From: Candidatus Saccharimonadota bacterium
Lineage (GTDB): Bacteria; Patescibacteriota; Saccharimonadia; Saccharimonadales; Saccharimonadaceae
Direction: 5' to 3'
DNA length: 62,365 nt
Assembly: GCA_016290315.1 (NCBI GenBank)
Contig: JAEETK010000002.1
Coordinates: 1 to 62,365, forward strand
The position numbers and the translations under genes are program-made. Shown in pieces: positions 1-7,044 of this stretch (position 1 is the stretch's first letter; every line of letters starts with the position of its first letter). Under the pieces are notes generated by a model. It worked only from the letters and a program-made list of their open reading frames with translations. It ran no database searches and was not told the origin of the DNA.

Positions 1-1
1 T

Positions 2-298
2 GATTCAGAGTATTATCGCGATGATCCACGTGCGCAGGAGTATGGCCATAATGGTATCGATGCTCCGGTCTCTGCCGCAAGCACAATGAATGAGCCTTTG
101 ACGGAGCCTAGCCAGACAATGGCAGATCCGGTTAAAGAGGCGGAGCATCACGTCGAGAAAACAGAAGTAGAAACTCAGAGCGCCGATTTTGCCGAGCCTT
201 CTACGGTTAATATGTGGGATAATATTCGCACCGACAATAGTAGTGACGACAGCGACATTCCGGCCATTTTAAGGCGTCGCAAGAAGAACAAAGATTAG
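2..298 (+). CDS. ftsZ: FtsZ, C-terminal tail only (5' truncated)
   Basis: The frame is open from the first bases of the window and has no start, so this is the 3' end of a gene. It encodes a hydrophilic, acidic, low-complexity stretch ending in 'DIPAILRRRKKNKD'. That ending matches the conserved C-terminal peptide of FtsZ (DIPxFLRRR type), which follows a disordered linker and binds membrane tethers such as FtsA or SepF at the division ring. The GTPase domain lies outside the window. The stop codon overlaps the AGGAGG that serves nrdR, so the two genes are probably co-transcribed. The identification rests on the short tail motif and the linker character only. Confidence 0.72.
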   Translation, partial: DSEYYRDDPRAQEYGHNGIDAPVSAASTMNEPLTEPSQTMADPVKEAEHHVEKTEVETQSADFAEPSTVNMWDNIRTDNSSDDSDIPAILRRRKKNKD

Positions 299-308
299 GA
301 GGACTTTC

Positions 309-782
309 ATGAGCCATCTAAAAATTGGCGAGAGTAAAGTCATCGAGAGTCGGGAGTCTCAGGACGGAACAATGATTCGTCGTCGTCGCGTATCTTTGGA
401 TGGAAAACATCGTTTTACTACATACGAGAGAATTGAGAGACCTGGAATGATGGTGCGCAAGCGTAGTGGTTCGCGCGAGGCTTTTGACCGCGACAAGCTT
501 GCTGGAGCGATTCGCAATAGTGTAGGCAAGTATTTTAACAGCGATTTAGATGTCCAAGATATTGTGGATAAGGTGGAAGATTTAATATACGACCAGGGTA
601 AGGATGAAATCCCATCTAGCTTGATCGGTGAGACGATCTTGGAAGTGTTATCTGAAAAGAATGAGATGGCTTATGTTCGCTTTGCGAGCGTGTTTAAAGA
701 GTTTAAATCTCTTGACGATCTAGAGCGCAGCATCGCAGAACAGCGTGAGCGCATGAAGCAGCGAAAAGAAAAGGAGCAATAA
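309..782 (+). CDS. nrdR: NrdR-like repressor lacking the zinc ribbon cysteines
   Basis: 157 aa, the usual NrdR length. NrdR represses ribonucleotide reductase operons by binding NrdR boxes through an N-terminal zinc ribbon and sensing ATP/dATP through an ATP-cone. The family signature is visible: 'ESRESQDGTMIRRRR', 'HRFTTYERIE' and then an ATP-cone from about residue 48 ('MMVRKRSGSREAFDRDKLAGAIRNS'-like). The four cysteines normally found as CPxC in the first residues and again just before RFTTYE are absent: the start reads MSHLKIGESK and the second pair is replaced by VSLDGK. The frame is intact and a strong AGGAGG sits 6 bases upstream. It may be a zinc-free DNA binder or a dATP sensor that has lost DNA binding. 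Confidence 0.85.
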   Translation: MSHLKIGESKVIESRESQDGTMIRRRRVSLDGKHRFTTYERIERPGMMVRKRSGSREAFDRDKLAGAIRNSVGKYFNSDLDVQDIVDKVEDLIYDQGKDEIPSSLIGETILEVLSEKNEMAYVRFASVFKEFKSLDDLERSIAEQRERMKQRKEKEQ

Positions 783-786
783 AGAT

Positions 787-1053
787 ATGAGGGTGGTAGT
801 AATTTGGCGCGAGGAAACGGATTATGCGCGTTCGGTAATTGAATGGTTGCATGACTGTGAACGTCGAGTGGGTGTGGCGCCAGAAAGCTTATCGCCAGAC
901 GAGCCAGAAGGCGAGAGCTTGTGTAGGGCATACGATGTAGTGGAATATCCGACCATCTTAGCGATGAATGATGATGGCAAGATGTTGCAGACGTGGCGAG
1001 GAAGGGATTTGCCGCGCATTGATGATGTAACATATTACTTAATGGAGCATTGA
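787..1053 (+). CDS. Small thioredoxin-fold-like protein without CxxC
   Basis: 88 aa. The pattern 'YDVVEYPTILAMNDDGKMLQTWRGRDLP' resembles the cis-proline strand region of thioredoxin-like proteins (VxxYPT followed by a strand, a turn with DG, and a strand). No CxxC is present: the two cysteines at about residues 20 and 42 are separate. There is no signal peptide, so it is probably cytosolic. It sits 4 bases after nrdR with its GGAG inside the nrdR end, and its TGA stop overlaps the ATG of the next gene (TGATG). Substrate and role are unknown; the fold assignment is by pattern only. Confidence 0.6.
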   Translation: MRVVVIWREETDYARSVIEWLHDCERRVGVAPESLSPDEPEGESLCRAYDVVEYPTILAMNDDGKMLQTWRGRDLPRIDDVTYYLMEH

Positions 1054-1367
1054 TGAAACACAATAAGCTGGTAAGAGATAAGATCCCGGATATTATTTTG
1101 GCGGAAGGACACCAAGTCTCGGCACGCATTCTTAATGATAAAGAATACAAGGTTGAGCTGGAAAAGAAATTAATAGAAGAATGCCAGGAAGTTTTAGGCT
1201 CGAAAGGTGAACATCGCCTGGAAGAGCTCGGTGACGTACTGGAAGTAATGATTGCTTTGGCTCAACGTGAAGGTTTTTCGTTGGACGACATAATTGTAGC
1301 GGCACGACAAAAGCGCGAAAAACGTGGCGGGTTTGACAAAAAGATTTTTTTAGTCGAAGACAAATAA
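1053..1367 (+). CDS. MazG-like/phosphoribosyl-ATP pyrophosphohydrolase-like NTP hydrolase
   Basis: 104 aa, starting at the ATG that overlaps the upstream TGA; a TTG one codon earlier is less likely. It begins 'KHNKLVRDKIPDII' and carries the all-alpha NTP pyrophosphatase pattern EEC-QEV followed by EELGDVLEV, whose acidic residues bind magnesium. Proteins of this group hydrolyse non-canonical or excess nucleoside triphosphates to monophosphates (house-cleaning). No histidine genes are nearby, so a HisE role is unlikely. It is the last gene of the ftsZ-nrdR unit and is followed directly by a terminator. Confidence 0.75.
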   Translation: MKHNKLVRDKIPDIILAEGHQVSARILNDKEYKVELEKKLIEECQEVLGSKGEHRLEELGDVLEVMIALAQREGFSLDDIIVAARQKREKRGGFDKKIFLVEDK

Positions 1368-1390
1368 CTACCCAAATGGGATAGTTTTTT
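1366..1390 (+). terminator. Terminator after the ftsZ-nrdR operon
   Basis: Stem AACTA-CCC / GGG-A-TAGTT with an AAAT loop and one bulged A, followed by a run of T. It begins at the stop codon of the upstream gene. Confidence 0.65.
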
Positions 1391-1406
1391 ATTTTTTGAA
1401 TAAATA

Positions 1407-1415
1407 TGATATAAT
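1407..1415 (+). promoter_or_regulatory. Extended -10 promoter for ileS leader
   Basis: TG-A-TATAAT with no good -35 at the right distance. Predicted transcription start is near 1422, which gives the T-box leader its full length. Confidence 0.7.
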
Positions 1416-1421
1416 GCAAGC

Positions 1422-1600
1422 ATAAAGCGTTTGAGCAGCCATCAACTGCGAGCTGATGAAAGAACGACGTAGCTAGTGCGAGAAGCTAAGTCTAGTAGAA
1501 TCATCCGTGAGTCTGCGTAAAAGATTAATCGAGTGCTAGAACAATCTAGAAATTGGATGGTACCGCTCTGAGGAGTTCCAATGAAAATTGGAATTTTTTT
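1422..1600 (+). promoter_or_regulatory. T-box riboswitch controlling ileS (transcriptional)
   Basis: The leader holds the T-box core TGGTACCGC at 1558-1566. A candidate stem III CTAGA-ACAA-TCTAG lies just before it. Two helices exclude each other: ATTGGA (1552-1557) can pair with the TCCAAT in 1576-1582 (antiterminator), or TTCCAAT (1576-1582) can pair with ATTGGAA (1587-1593) to form a terminator followed by seven T. The bulge UGGU would pair with an ACCA tRNA end, which fits discriminator A of tRNA-Ile. An AUC isoleucine codon lies at 1503-1505 in 'GAATCATCC', a likely specifier, though I cannot fix the fold of stem I. Uncharged tRNA-Ile should allow read-through into ileS. Confidence 0.88.
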
Positions 1601-1625
1601 ATGCAAAAGAAAGGAGTGCGTGGGT

Positions 1626-4529
1626 ATGAAGTATAAATATGGTGAACGACGCCGGGCGAGCGAATACGAAAAAGCCTTGGTGGAGTATTGGAAGAAAAAT
1701 AAAACCTTTGAAAAGTCGGTCGAAAATCGTCCGATTGATAATTCCTATGTATTTTATGACGGCCCGCCATTCATTACGGGTAATCCGCACCACGGTACTT
1801 TATTGTCTTCGATTGTAAAAGATGCAGTGCCGCGCTATTGGACGATGCAGGGCAAACGCGTTGAGCGCCGTTGGGGTTGGGACTGCCATGGTTTGCCGGC
1901 GGAGAACTTTGTTGAGAAGCAGCTCGGTATTACGGATAGGCGCGAGATTGGCACGAAGTGGCCGCTCGAGACATATATTACTAAGGCGCGCGAGTCGATG
2001 GTGGCAAATTCGGAGACTTGGCGCGGTACGATTGACCGGATTGGCCGTTGGGTAGATTTCGATAATTGTTATCGGACGATGAATAAAGACTTCATGGAGT
2101 CGGTTTGGTGGGCTTTCAAAACCCTTTACGAGAAGGGTAAGATTTATGAGGGCGAAAAGGTCTTGATGTATGATACGAAGTTCGCAACGCCGGTCTCGAA
2201 AGCTGAAGTAACGATGGATAACGATGCATATCAAACAGTTACTGACCCGAGTGCATATGTGAAGTTTAAACTAGCCGATAGCGATGAGTATATTTTAGCC
2301 TGGACGACCACGCCGTGGACCTTGCCGGCAAACATGGCGCTGGCAGTGTCTAAAAAGCTCAAATATGGCCTATATGACGTCGAAGGCGACAAAATGATTA
2401 TGGCTAAGGATTTAGCGAAAAAACTTGTTGGAGAGGACGCTAAGGCCATTAAAACGTATTCTGGAAGCGACCTGGAGGGCCTAAAATACGAGCCGTTATT
2501 TGAAATGGACGACGAGATTGCACGTAACGAAAATGCGCATAAGATTTGGACGGCGGATTTTGTTTCCGCCGAAGACGGTACGGGTATCGTGCATATTGCG
2601 CCGGCTTATGGTGAGGATGACTATGCGTTAGGAAAACGCAACAAAGTGCCAGTGCGACATACGATTGATGACAACGGTTATTATTTCCCAGAGTGGGCCG
2701 AAAAATTGCATGAGATCGGCGTGCGCGATACGGACGAGAATGGCATTGAGGTATGGGCAGGCAATAAGTTTATAGCAAAATGTCTAGAAGAAAAGGGTGC
2801 AATTTGGAAGATCGAATATATTAAACACGAGTATCCATTTAACCCACGTAGTAAACAGCGCATCATGTATCGGGCATTTCCAAGTTGGTTCTTTGATGTG
2901 GAGGGGAGCAAAGAATTGATGCTCGAGAAGAACGAAGATATCAATTGGTTCCCGGCGCACTTAAAGCACGGTCGTTTTGCGAAGAATATTGAGCAGGCGC
3001 CAGATTGGAATTTGAGTCGCGATCGCTTTTGGGCGACGGCGATGCCAGTTTGGAAGGGTGACAAGGGCTCTATCAGAGTAGTTGGTTCTTATGATGAGCT
3101 GTATGAGCTCTCGGGTGTGAGGCTTGAGGACTATCATCGTCCGTGGGTGGATGCGATTGAGTTTGATATCGATGGCGAGCATTTTAAGCGCATTGATAAG
3201 GTGTTGGACTGTTGGTTTGAGTCTGGTTCGATGCCGTTTGCGCAGCTACATTATCCATTTGAGAACAAAGAAAAGTTCGAGAAGAACTACCCAGCAGATT
3301 TCATTGTGGAATATGTCGGTCAGGTTCGTGCATGGTTTTATTATGTGCACGTAGTGAATACGGCGCTGTTTGGTGAGTGCGCTTATAAGAATGTAATTAC
3401 CACCGGAACTTTGGCGGGGAACGATGGGCGCAAGATGAGTAAGTCACTCGGCAACTACACTGATCCGAATGAATTGATGGACAAATTTTCGGCGGATGCT
3501 TTGCGTTTCCAGTTGCTATCTAGCCCAGTGCTTGCAGGCGAAGATTTCGCGTTGCTCGACAAGGATGTTTCGGATGTAGCGCGCAAACTAACAATGATTT
3601 GGAATGTCTATGATTTCTTTACGATGTACGCCGAGGTGGACGGTTGGGATTCAAAGAATAGCTGGAAGCCGTCTGGAAAGACAACTTTTGGCGATTTGAA
3701 AAACCCACTGGATCGTTGGATTATTTCGCGTTTGCACCAAGTAAAGGCCGAGATTATTGAGGGGATGGATCAATATAATATACCAAAGGCGCTAGCTGGA
3801 GTATTGCCATTTATTGATGATCTCTCAAACTGGTTCGTGCGTCGTTCGCGCCGACGTTTCTGGAAATCCGAGGATGATGGCGATAAAGCTGAGGCATACT
3901 GGACGTTATATACGGTATTGGTGAAGTTTGCCGCTGTAGTTGCGCCATTTGTGCCATTCTTGGCTGAGGAGTTATGGCTGAATATGACCGGTGGCGAAGA
4001 AGGCGAGTCGGTGCATTTATTGAATTATCCGAAGAATATTGAGGTCGACCAAAGGGTACTAGATGATATGGCGCGTTGTCGCGAGATTATTAAAGATGGT
4101 TTGGCTTTGCGAATGGTGCGCGATGATGGTTTTGGCCAAATTAAGGTGCGCCAACCATTGGCGAAGCTAACATACGGCGGAGATAAGCTTGAAAAATTCT
4201 ATGAAAATATCATTGCCGAAGAGGTTAATGTCAAGAAAGTTGTTCATGGCGAAGAATTAGTACTCGACAAAAAGCTAACAAAAGGACTACGCGAAGAAGG
4301 ATTTGTTCGCGAGTTGATTCGTTTTGTTCAGGCTGCACGCAAAAAAGCTGGGCTTAATGTTGATGATCGCATTAAACTTTCAGTATCAGTAAAAGTTCCA
4401 GCTAAACACCTTGAAATGCTCAAAAATGAGGTGTTGGCAACTGAATTCTCGACTGATGCTAACTATGGGTATGATGAAATAGCAAAAATTGAAGGGGAAA
4501 ATGTAACTATTTCGTTAGAAAAAGCCTAA
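1626..4529 (+). CDS. ileS: Isoleucyl-tRNA synthetase
   Basis: 967 aa class I synthetase that charges tRNA-Ile in the cytosol. The HIGH box is HHGT at residues 55-58 after 'YDGPPFITGNP', and the KMSKS loop is at residues 603-607 in 'GRKMSKSLGNY'. The CP1 editing region ('TTTPWTLPANMALAV', 'GTGIVHIAPAYGEDDY') and the tRNA-binding 'WFVRRSRRRFW' are present. The large form with the DUF5915-like C-terminus and no C-terminal zinc finger resembles the archaeal/eukaryotic-like IleS type. The start is the ATG after AAAGGAG; an earlier in-frame ATG at 1581 lies inside the leader terminator and is rejected. Expression is controlled by the T-box. Confidence 0.97.
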   Translation: MKYKYGERRRASEYEKALVEYWKKNKTFEKSVENRPIDNSYVFYDGPPFITGNPHHGTLLSSIVKDAVPRYWTMQGKRVERRWGWDCHGLPAENFVEKQLGITDRREIGTKWPLETYITKARESMVANSETWRGTIDRIGRWVDFDNCYRTMNKDFMESVWWAFKTLYEKGKIYEGEKVLMYDTKFATPVSKAEVTMDNDAYQTVTDPSAYVKFKLADSDEYILAWTTTPWTLPANMALAVSKKLKYGLYDVEGDKMIMAKDLAKKLVGEDAKAIKTYSGSDLEGLKYEPLFEMDDEIARNENAHKIWTADFVSAEDGTGIVHIAPAYGEDDYALGKRNKVPVRHTIDDNGYYFPEWAEKLHEIGVRDTDENGIEVWAGNKFIAKCLEEKGAIWKIEYIKHEYPFNPRSKQRIMYRAFPSWFFDVEGSKELMLEKNEDINWFPAHLKHGRFAKNIEQAPDWNLSRDRFWATAMPVWKGDKGSIRVVGSYDELYELSGVRLEDYHRPWVDAIEFDIDGEHFKRIDKVLDCWFESGSMPFAQLHYPFENKEKFEKNYPADFIVEYVGQVRAWFYYVHVVNTALFGECAYKNVITTGTLAGNDGRKMSKSLGNYTDPNELMDKFSADALRFQLLSSPVLAGEDFALLDKDVSDVARKLTMIWNVYDFFTMYAEVDGWDSKNSWKPSGKTTFGDLKNPLDRWIISRLHQVKAEIIEGMDQYNIPKALAGVLPFIDDLSNWFVRRSRRRFWKSEDDGDKAEAYWTLYTVLVKFAAVVAPFVPFLAEELWLNMTGGEEGESVHLLNYPKNIEVDQRVLDDMARCREIIKDGLALRMVRDDGFGQIKVRQPLAKLTYGGDKLEKFYENIIAEEVNVKKVVHGEELVLDKKLTKGLREEGFVRELIRFVQAARKKAGLNVDDRIKLSVSVKVPAKHLEMLKNEVLATEFSTDANYGYDEIAKIEGENVTISLEKA

Positions 4530-4540
4530 TAAGTGCTATT

Positions 4541-4586
4541 AATACGCCTAGTTTCAACGCGCTAATCGTTCGACTGGGCGTATTTT
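4541..4586 (+). terminator. Terminator of ileS
   Basis: A 12-base stem (AATACGCCTAGT with ACTGGGCGTATT, one T-G pair) closes a 20-base loop, followed by TTTT. Confidence 0.7.
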
Positions 4587-4604
4587 GTTGCCGCAAATAA
4601 CATG

Positions 4605-4629
4605 AAATTATGCAAAATATGCATAATTT
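4605..4629. repeat. Perfect 10-bp inverted repeat, loop of 5
   Basis: AAATTATGCA - AAATA - TGCATAATTT. It lies in the 339-base gene-free stretch 4530-4868, between the ileS terminator and the next promoter. It may be an operator or a second weak terminator. The rest of that stretch holds two TTGACA hexamers (4699, 4733), the palindrome AAGCATGCTT at 4725-4734 and an A-rich untranslated leader. Confidence 0.6.
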
Positions 4630-4732
4630 TAAATATCAATAGCGGGGTAGTGGAAATATTTTTAGAATTTTTCAAGGGGGTCTTCGCCTCTGTTAAATTT
4701 GACAAATATGCTAAAAATAAGCATAAGCATGC

Positions 4733-4761
4733 TTGACAAAAAAGCACAAGTGTGATAGCAT
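4733..4761 (+). promoter_or_regulatory. Sigma70-type promoter of the 4869 gene
   Basis: TTGACA (4733-4738), 17-base spacer, TAGCAT (4756-4761). The -35 overlaps the palindrome AAGCATGCTT (4725-4734), a possible repressor site. A second TTGACA lies at 4699-4704. Confidence 0.7.
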
Positions 4762-4868
4762 AAGGACAGTTGGAACAGAAACCAACACAAAAACGAAAAA
4801 TCAAATTCCAAAATCGGGTAATAAGGAAGGAGAAAGCGAAAAACAAAAAGAAAGGAAAAATAAAAAAT

Positions 4869-5144
4869 ATGAGTCAATTTGAAAAAATGACAATTCCGGG
4901 AATGGCTGACGGCATCATAGATGACCAGGAGCAATTCGAGGAACAACAAAGAAGAAATGAGGCTCAGCTAGAAGCGGAAATCGAAGATAGTAAAGATTCA
5001 TCTCTTGATAGCCTAATCGGCTACGATGATCGCGTAGAATTCGTACCGTTCAAAGAAGTAAAAATGAGTCCAGAACAACTTGCCAAACTTGCCAAACGAA
5101 GACAAGTAATAGGACACGCTTTACTATCTAAGTTAGCTTCTTAA
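4869..5144 (+). CDS. Small acidic coiled protein, unknown
   Basis: 91 aa from the ATG at 4869 ('MSQFEKMTIPGMADG'), preceded by AAGGA. A TTG start at 4770 would add 33 lysine-rich residues encoded by an A-rich stretch, but it would fall at the predicted transcription start, so I prefer 4869. Residues about 19-43 are rich in E, Q and R and probably form a coiled helix. The C-terminal third ('MSPEQLAKLAKRRQVIGHALLSKL') is a basic amphipathic helix. There is no signal peptide or membrane segment. The gene has its own consensus promoter and is followed by two tiny MPIR minigenes and a terminator. I do not recognise the family. Confidence 0.6.
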   Translation: MSQFEKMTIPGMADGIIDDQEQFEEQQRRNEAQLEAEIEDSKDSSLDSLIGYDDRVEFVPFKEVKMSPEQLAKLAKRRQVIGHALLSKLAS

Positions 5145-5161
5145 ATACAAAATAAGTAGTG

Positions 5162-5229
5162 AAAGGAGTATGCCTATAAGATAGAAAAAGCAAAATAATA
5201 AAAAACTAAAGGAGTATGCCTATAAGATA
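5162..5229 (+). repeat. Tandem 22-bp repeats, each an SD plus the four-codon ORF MPIR-stop
   Basis: Two identical 22-base units (5162-5183 and 5208-5229) contain AAAGGAG-T-ATG-CCT-ATA-AGA followed by TAG in the first copy and TAA in the second. Each copy thus has a Shine-Dalgarno, a start, three codons and a stop. The spacing of one base between GGAG and ATG is short for efficient initiation. They sit between the 4869 gene and its terminator, on the same transcript. Confidence 0.65.
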
Positions 5230-5248
5230 AAGAATAAAAATGCAGAAG

Positions 5249-5279
5249 GAGACCAATCACTAGCCATTGGTCTCTTTTT
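5249..5279 (+). terminator. Strong intrinsic terminator
   Basis: Perfect 9-bp stem GAGACCAAT / ATTGGTCTC with an 8-base loop and five T. It ends the transcript of the 4869 gene and the minigenes. Confidence 0.9.
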
Positions 5280-5289
5280 GTTTTGCATG

Positions 5290-5319
5290 TTGACAAATTA
5301 GAAATGCTAGTGCTAAAAT
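5290..5319 (+). promoter_or_regulatory. Promoter of the 5363 surface gene
   Basis: TTGACA (5290-5295), 18-base spacer containing TG at -15, and TAAAAT (5314-5319). The predicted start near 5326 leaves a leader of about 37 bases with AAGGA. Confidence 0.85.
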
Positions 5320-5362
5320 CGAGGCAAAATAGGTCAAAATAAAAATAAAAAAAGGAATAATA

Positions 5363-7009
5363 ATGGAAAGAGCCCCAAGAAGAGAATCAGCTGGCGAAAC
5401 CCGTACAACTAAGGAGCGAAGCCGAGAAATCTATAATAATAGAGGCATGTCGCACTCTGCGTTCGTGGAGTTAGCTGAGGGAGTTATTTCAGATTTTAAA
5501 TTTTCAAAATTTGCTAAAGGCGAATACTCCCATGATCAAATGGCGCAGCTAGAAGAAAAATTAAGAGAGGCGAGAGAGCAGCCTACTGGTGCAACGAACC
5601 CAGAACCGGCTCCAGCTCCGGCTCCGGCACCACGCCCAACACCGCGCGCTCCTGAGACTCCAAGTAACAGTGGCACGGCTGAGAACGCTGGGATGGAGAG
5701 GGGATCTAATAATACCGGTAACGGTAATATGGGGAGGGCGGTAGCTGCGACTGCTGCTGCATTGGCCGGTGTTGCCGCTGTGTCTGCTGTTGTTGGTGCG
5801 GGCTTGGGTGGCGCATTTAATGGCGATAAGGCTCCAGAAGCAGCGCAGCAGGAAGAGGCTGATGCAGCCGCAGCAGCCGAAGCTCAGGAAGATGGCGAGA
5901 GTTTTGATATTAGCGACAACTATCGCGGTCGTTTTGCGGACGAAACTGGTAATTACGCTAACCCAAACAAAGATAAGCCGTGGAACTTCGGCGAATCATA
6001 TGAATATACAACTCCGGAAGCTTTTAGAGAGGAAGTTCAGGAAGTGGCAAAGCATGAGCCGGCGATGTTTGCGTCATGGTACTATGATTTGGACGACTCC
6101 GTGAAAGTACCTGGCACCGAAAATATGTCGATGGCTGAATTGCAGCAAGCGATGATGGAAGATGAAGACTTGCATAGGCAGATGGTAGAGACATTTATTG
6201 CGGTCACCGAGGATGCCGAGTTTAATGAAGATACGGTTACCGGCGAGTACACGAACGTTTATGCGCAGACTACCGGCGGTAATGGTGAGCAAATTACTTC
6301 CGAGAATACTCACGCTGTGCATTGCGTAACAAACGAGAATGGATCGAAAGTTGTGGTAATGACGTATAAGACCAAAGATGGCAGGACGGTAACATTAACA
6401 TTCCGCGAAGCTTGTGGCTTGCAGAATATTCGTAAGACGGGAACGCCTGAATCGGACAAAATTATTACTTCTACGCCAGAAATCGAGACGCCAGATAATC
6501 CAGATAACCCGGATAACCCGGATAATCCGGATAATCCAGACAATCCGGACAAGCCAGACAAACCGGATAAGCCGGATGAACCAGATGAGCTAAAAGAGAA
6601 GACCGACTTTGATGAAGACGACGTTTTCCGTGACGATGATGCTGGCTCAGAATGGGAGGAAGACGATGAGGCGATATCTGAAGAAACGAAGACGGAAGAG
6701 CCGTCGACTCCTGCGAAAGAAGATTTCCATGAAGATACGGGCAATTATAGTGAGCCAGAGCCGGCATCGGAAGAATCGCAACACGCCGAGCAGCAAACAA
6801 GTTCGCATGAAACTAAAGAAGAGCAAGAATCTAAAGCTGAGGAAAGCAAGGCAGCAGAGACGCAGAAGGAAGCGAATGATAGCGGTAACAAGGCAAATCA
6901 GGCAGCAGAGTCGAAATCTTCTAGTGAAACTAAGAGTGAAGCCCAGAATTATGATACAGATAATGACGGGGAATTTAGTGAAGAAGAGAGAGAAAATCTC
7001 CCTTGGTAA
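5363..7009 (+). CDS. Acidic single-pass membrane protein with proline/alanine and DNP repeats
   Basis: 548 aa with no recognised catalytic domain. The N-terminal 75 residues are charged and helical and would be cytosolic. They are followed by a PAPAPAP stretch (residues about 80-95) and a single membrane segment of A, V and G at about residues 128-152. A mid region of about 200 residues follows ('YANPNKDKPWNFGESYEYTTPEAF...'). Next come tandem DNP/DKP triplets encoded near 6490-6580, and a very acidic, glutamate- and serine-rich C-terminus. There is no N-terminal signal peptide and no sorting signal. The C-terminal side is probably outside. The downstream LPNTG gene starts 35 bases later with no clear promoter of its own and may be co-expressed. 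Confidence 0.75.
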   Translation: MERAPRRESAGETRTTKERSREIYNNRGMSHSAFVELAEGVISDFKFSKFAKGEYSHDQMAQLEEKLREAREQPTGATNPEPAPAPAPAPRPTPRAPETPSNSGTAENAGMERGSNNTGNGNMGRAVAATAAALAGVAAVSAVVGAGLGGAFNGDKAPEAAQQEEADAAAAAEAQEDGESFDISDNYRGRFADETGNYANPNKDKPWNFGESYEYTTPEAFREEVQEVAKHEPAMFASWYYDLDDSVKVPGTENMSMAELQQAMMEDEDLHRQMVETFIAVTEDAEFNEDTVTGEYTNVYAQTTGGNGEQITSENTHAVHCVTNENGSKVVVMTYKTKDGRTVTLTFREACGLQNIRKTGTPESDKIITSTPEIETPDNPDNPDNPDNPDNPDNPDKPDKPDKPDEPDELKEKTDFDEDDVFRDDDAGSEWEEDDEAISEETKTEEPSTPAKEDFHEDTGNYSEPEPASEESQHAEQQTSSHETKEEQESKAEESKAAETQKEANDSGNKANQAAESKSSSETKSEAQNYDTDNDGEFSEEERENLPW

Positions 7010-7044
7010 TAATTAAGGACTTTGTTAGTAAAAAGGAGTAATAC

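Noticed and set aside
309-782. nrdR as a pseudogene
   Set aside because: The frame, length, ATP-cone and ribosome site are intact; only the zinc ligands are replaced.
1581-1625. In-frame ATG start for ileS at 1581
   Set aside because: It lies within the T-box terminator hairpin; the ATG at 1626 has AAAGGAG at good spacing and matches the IleS start.
4770-4868. N-terminal extension of the 4869 gene from a TTG
   Set aside because: The TTG falls at the predicted transcription start, and the added residues are A-rich-leader lysines.
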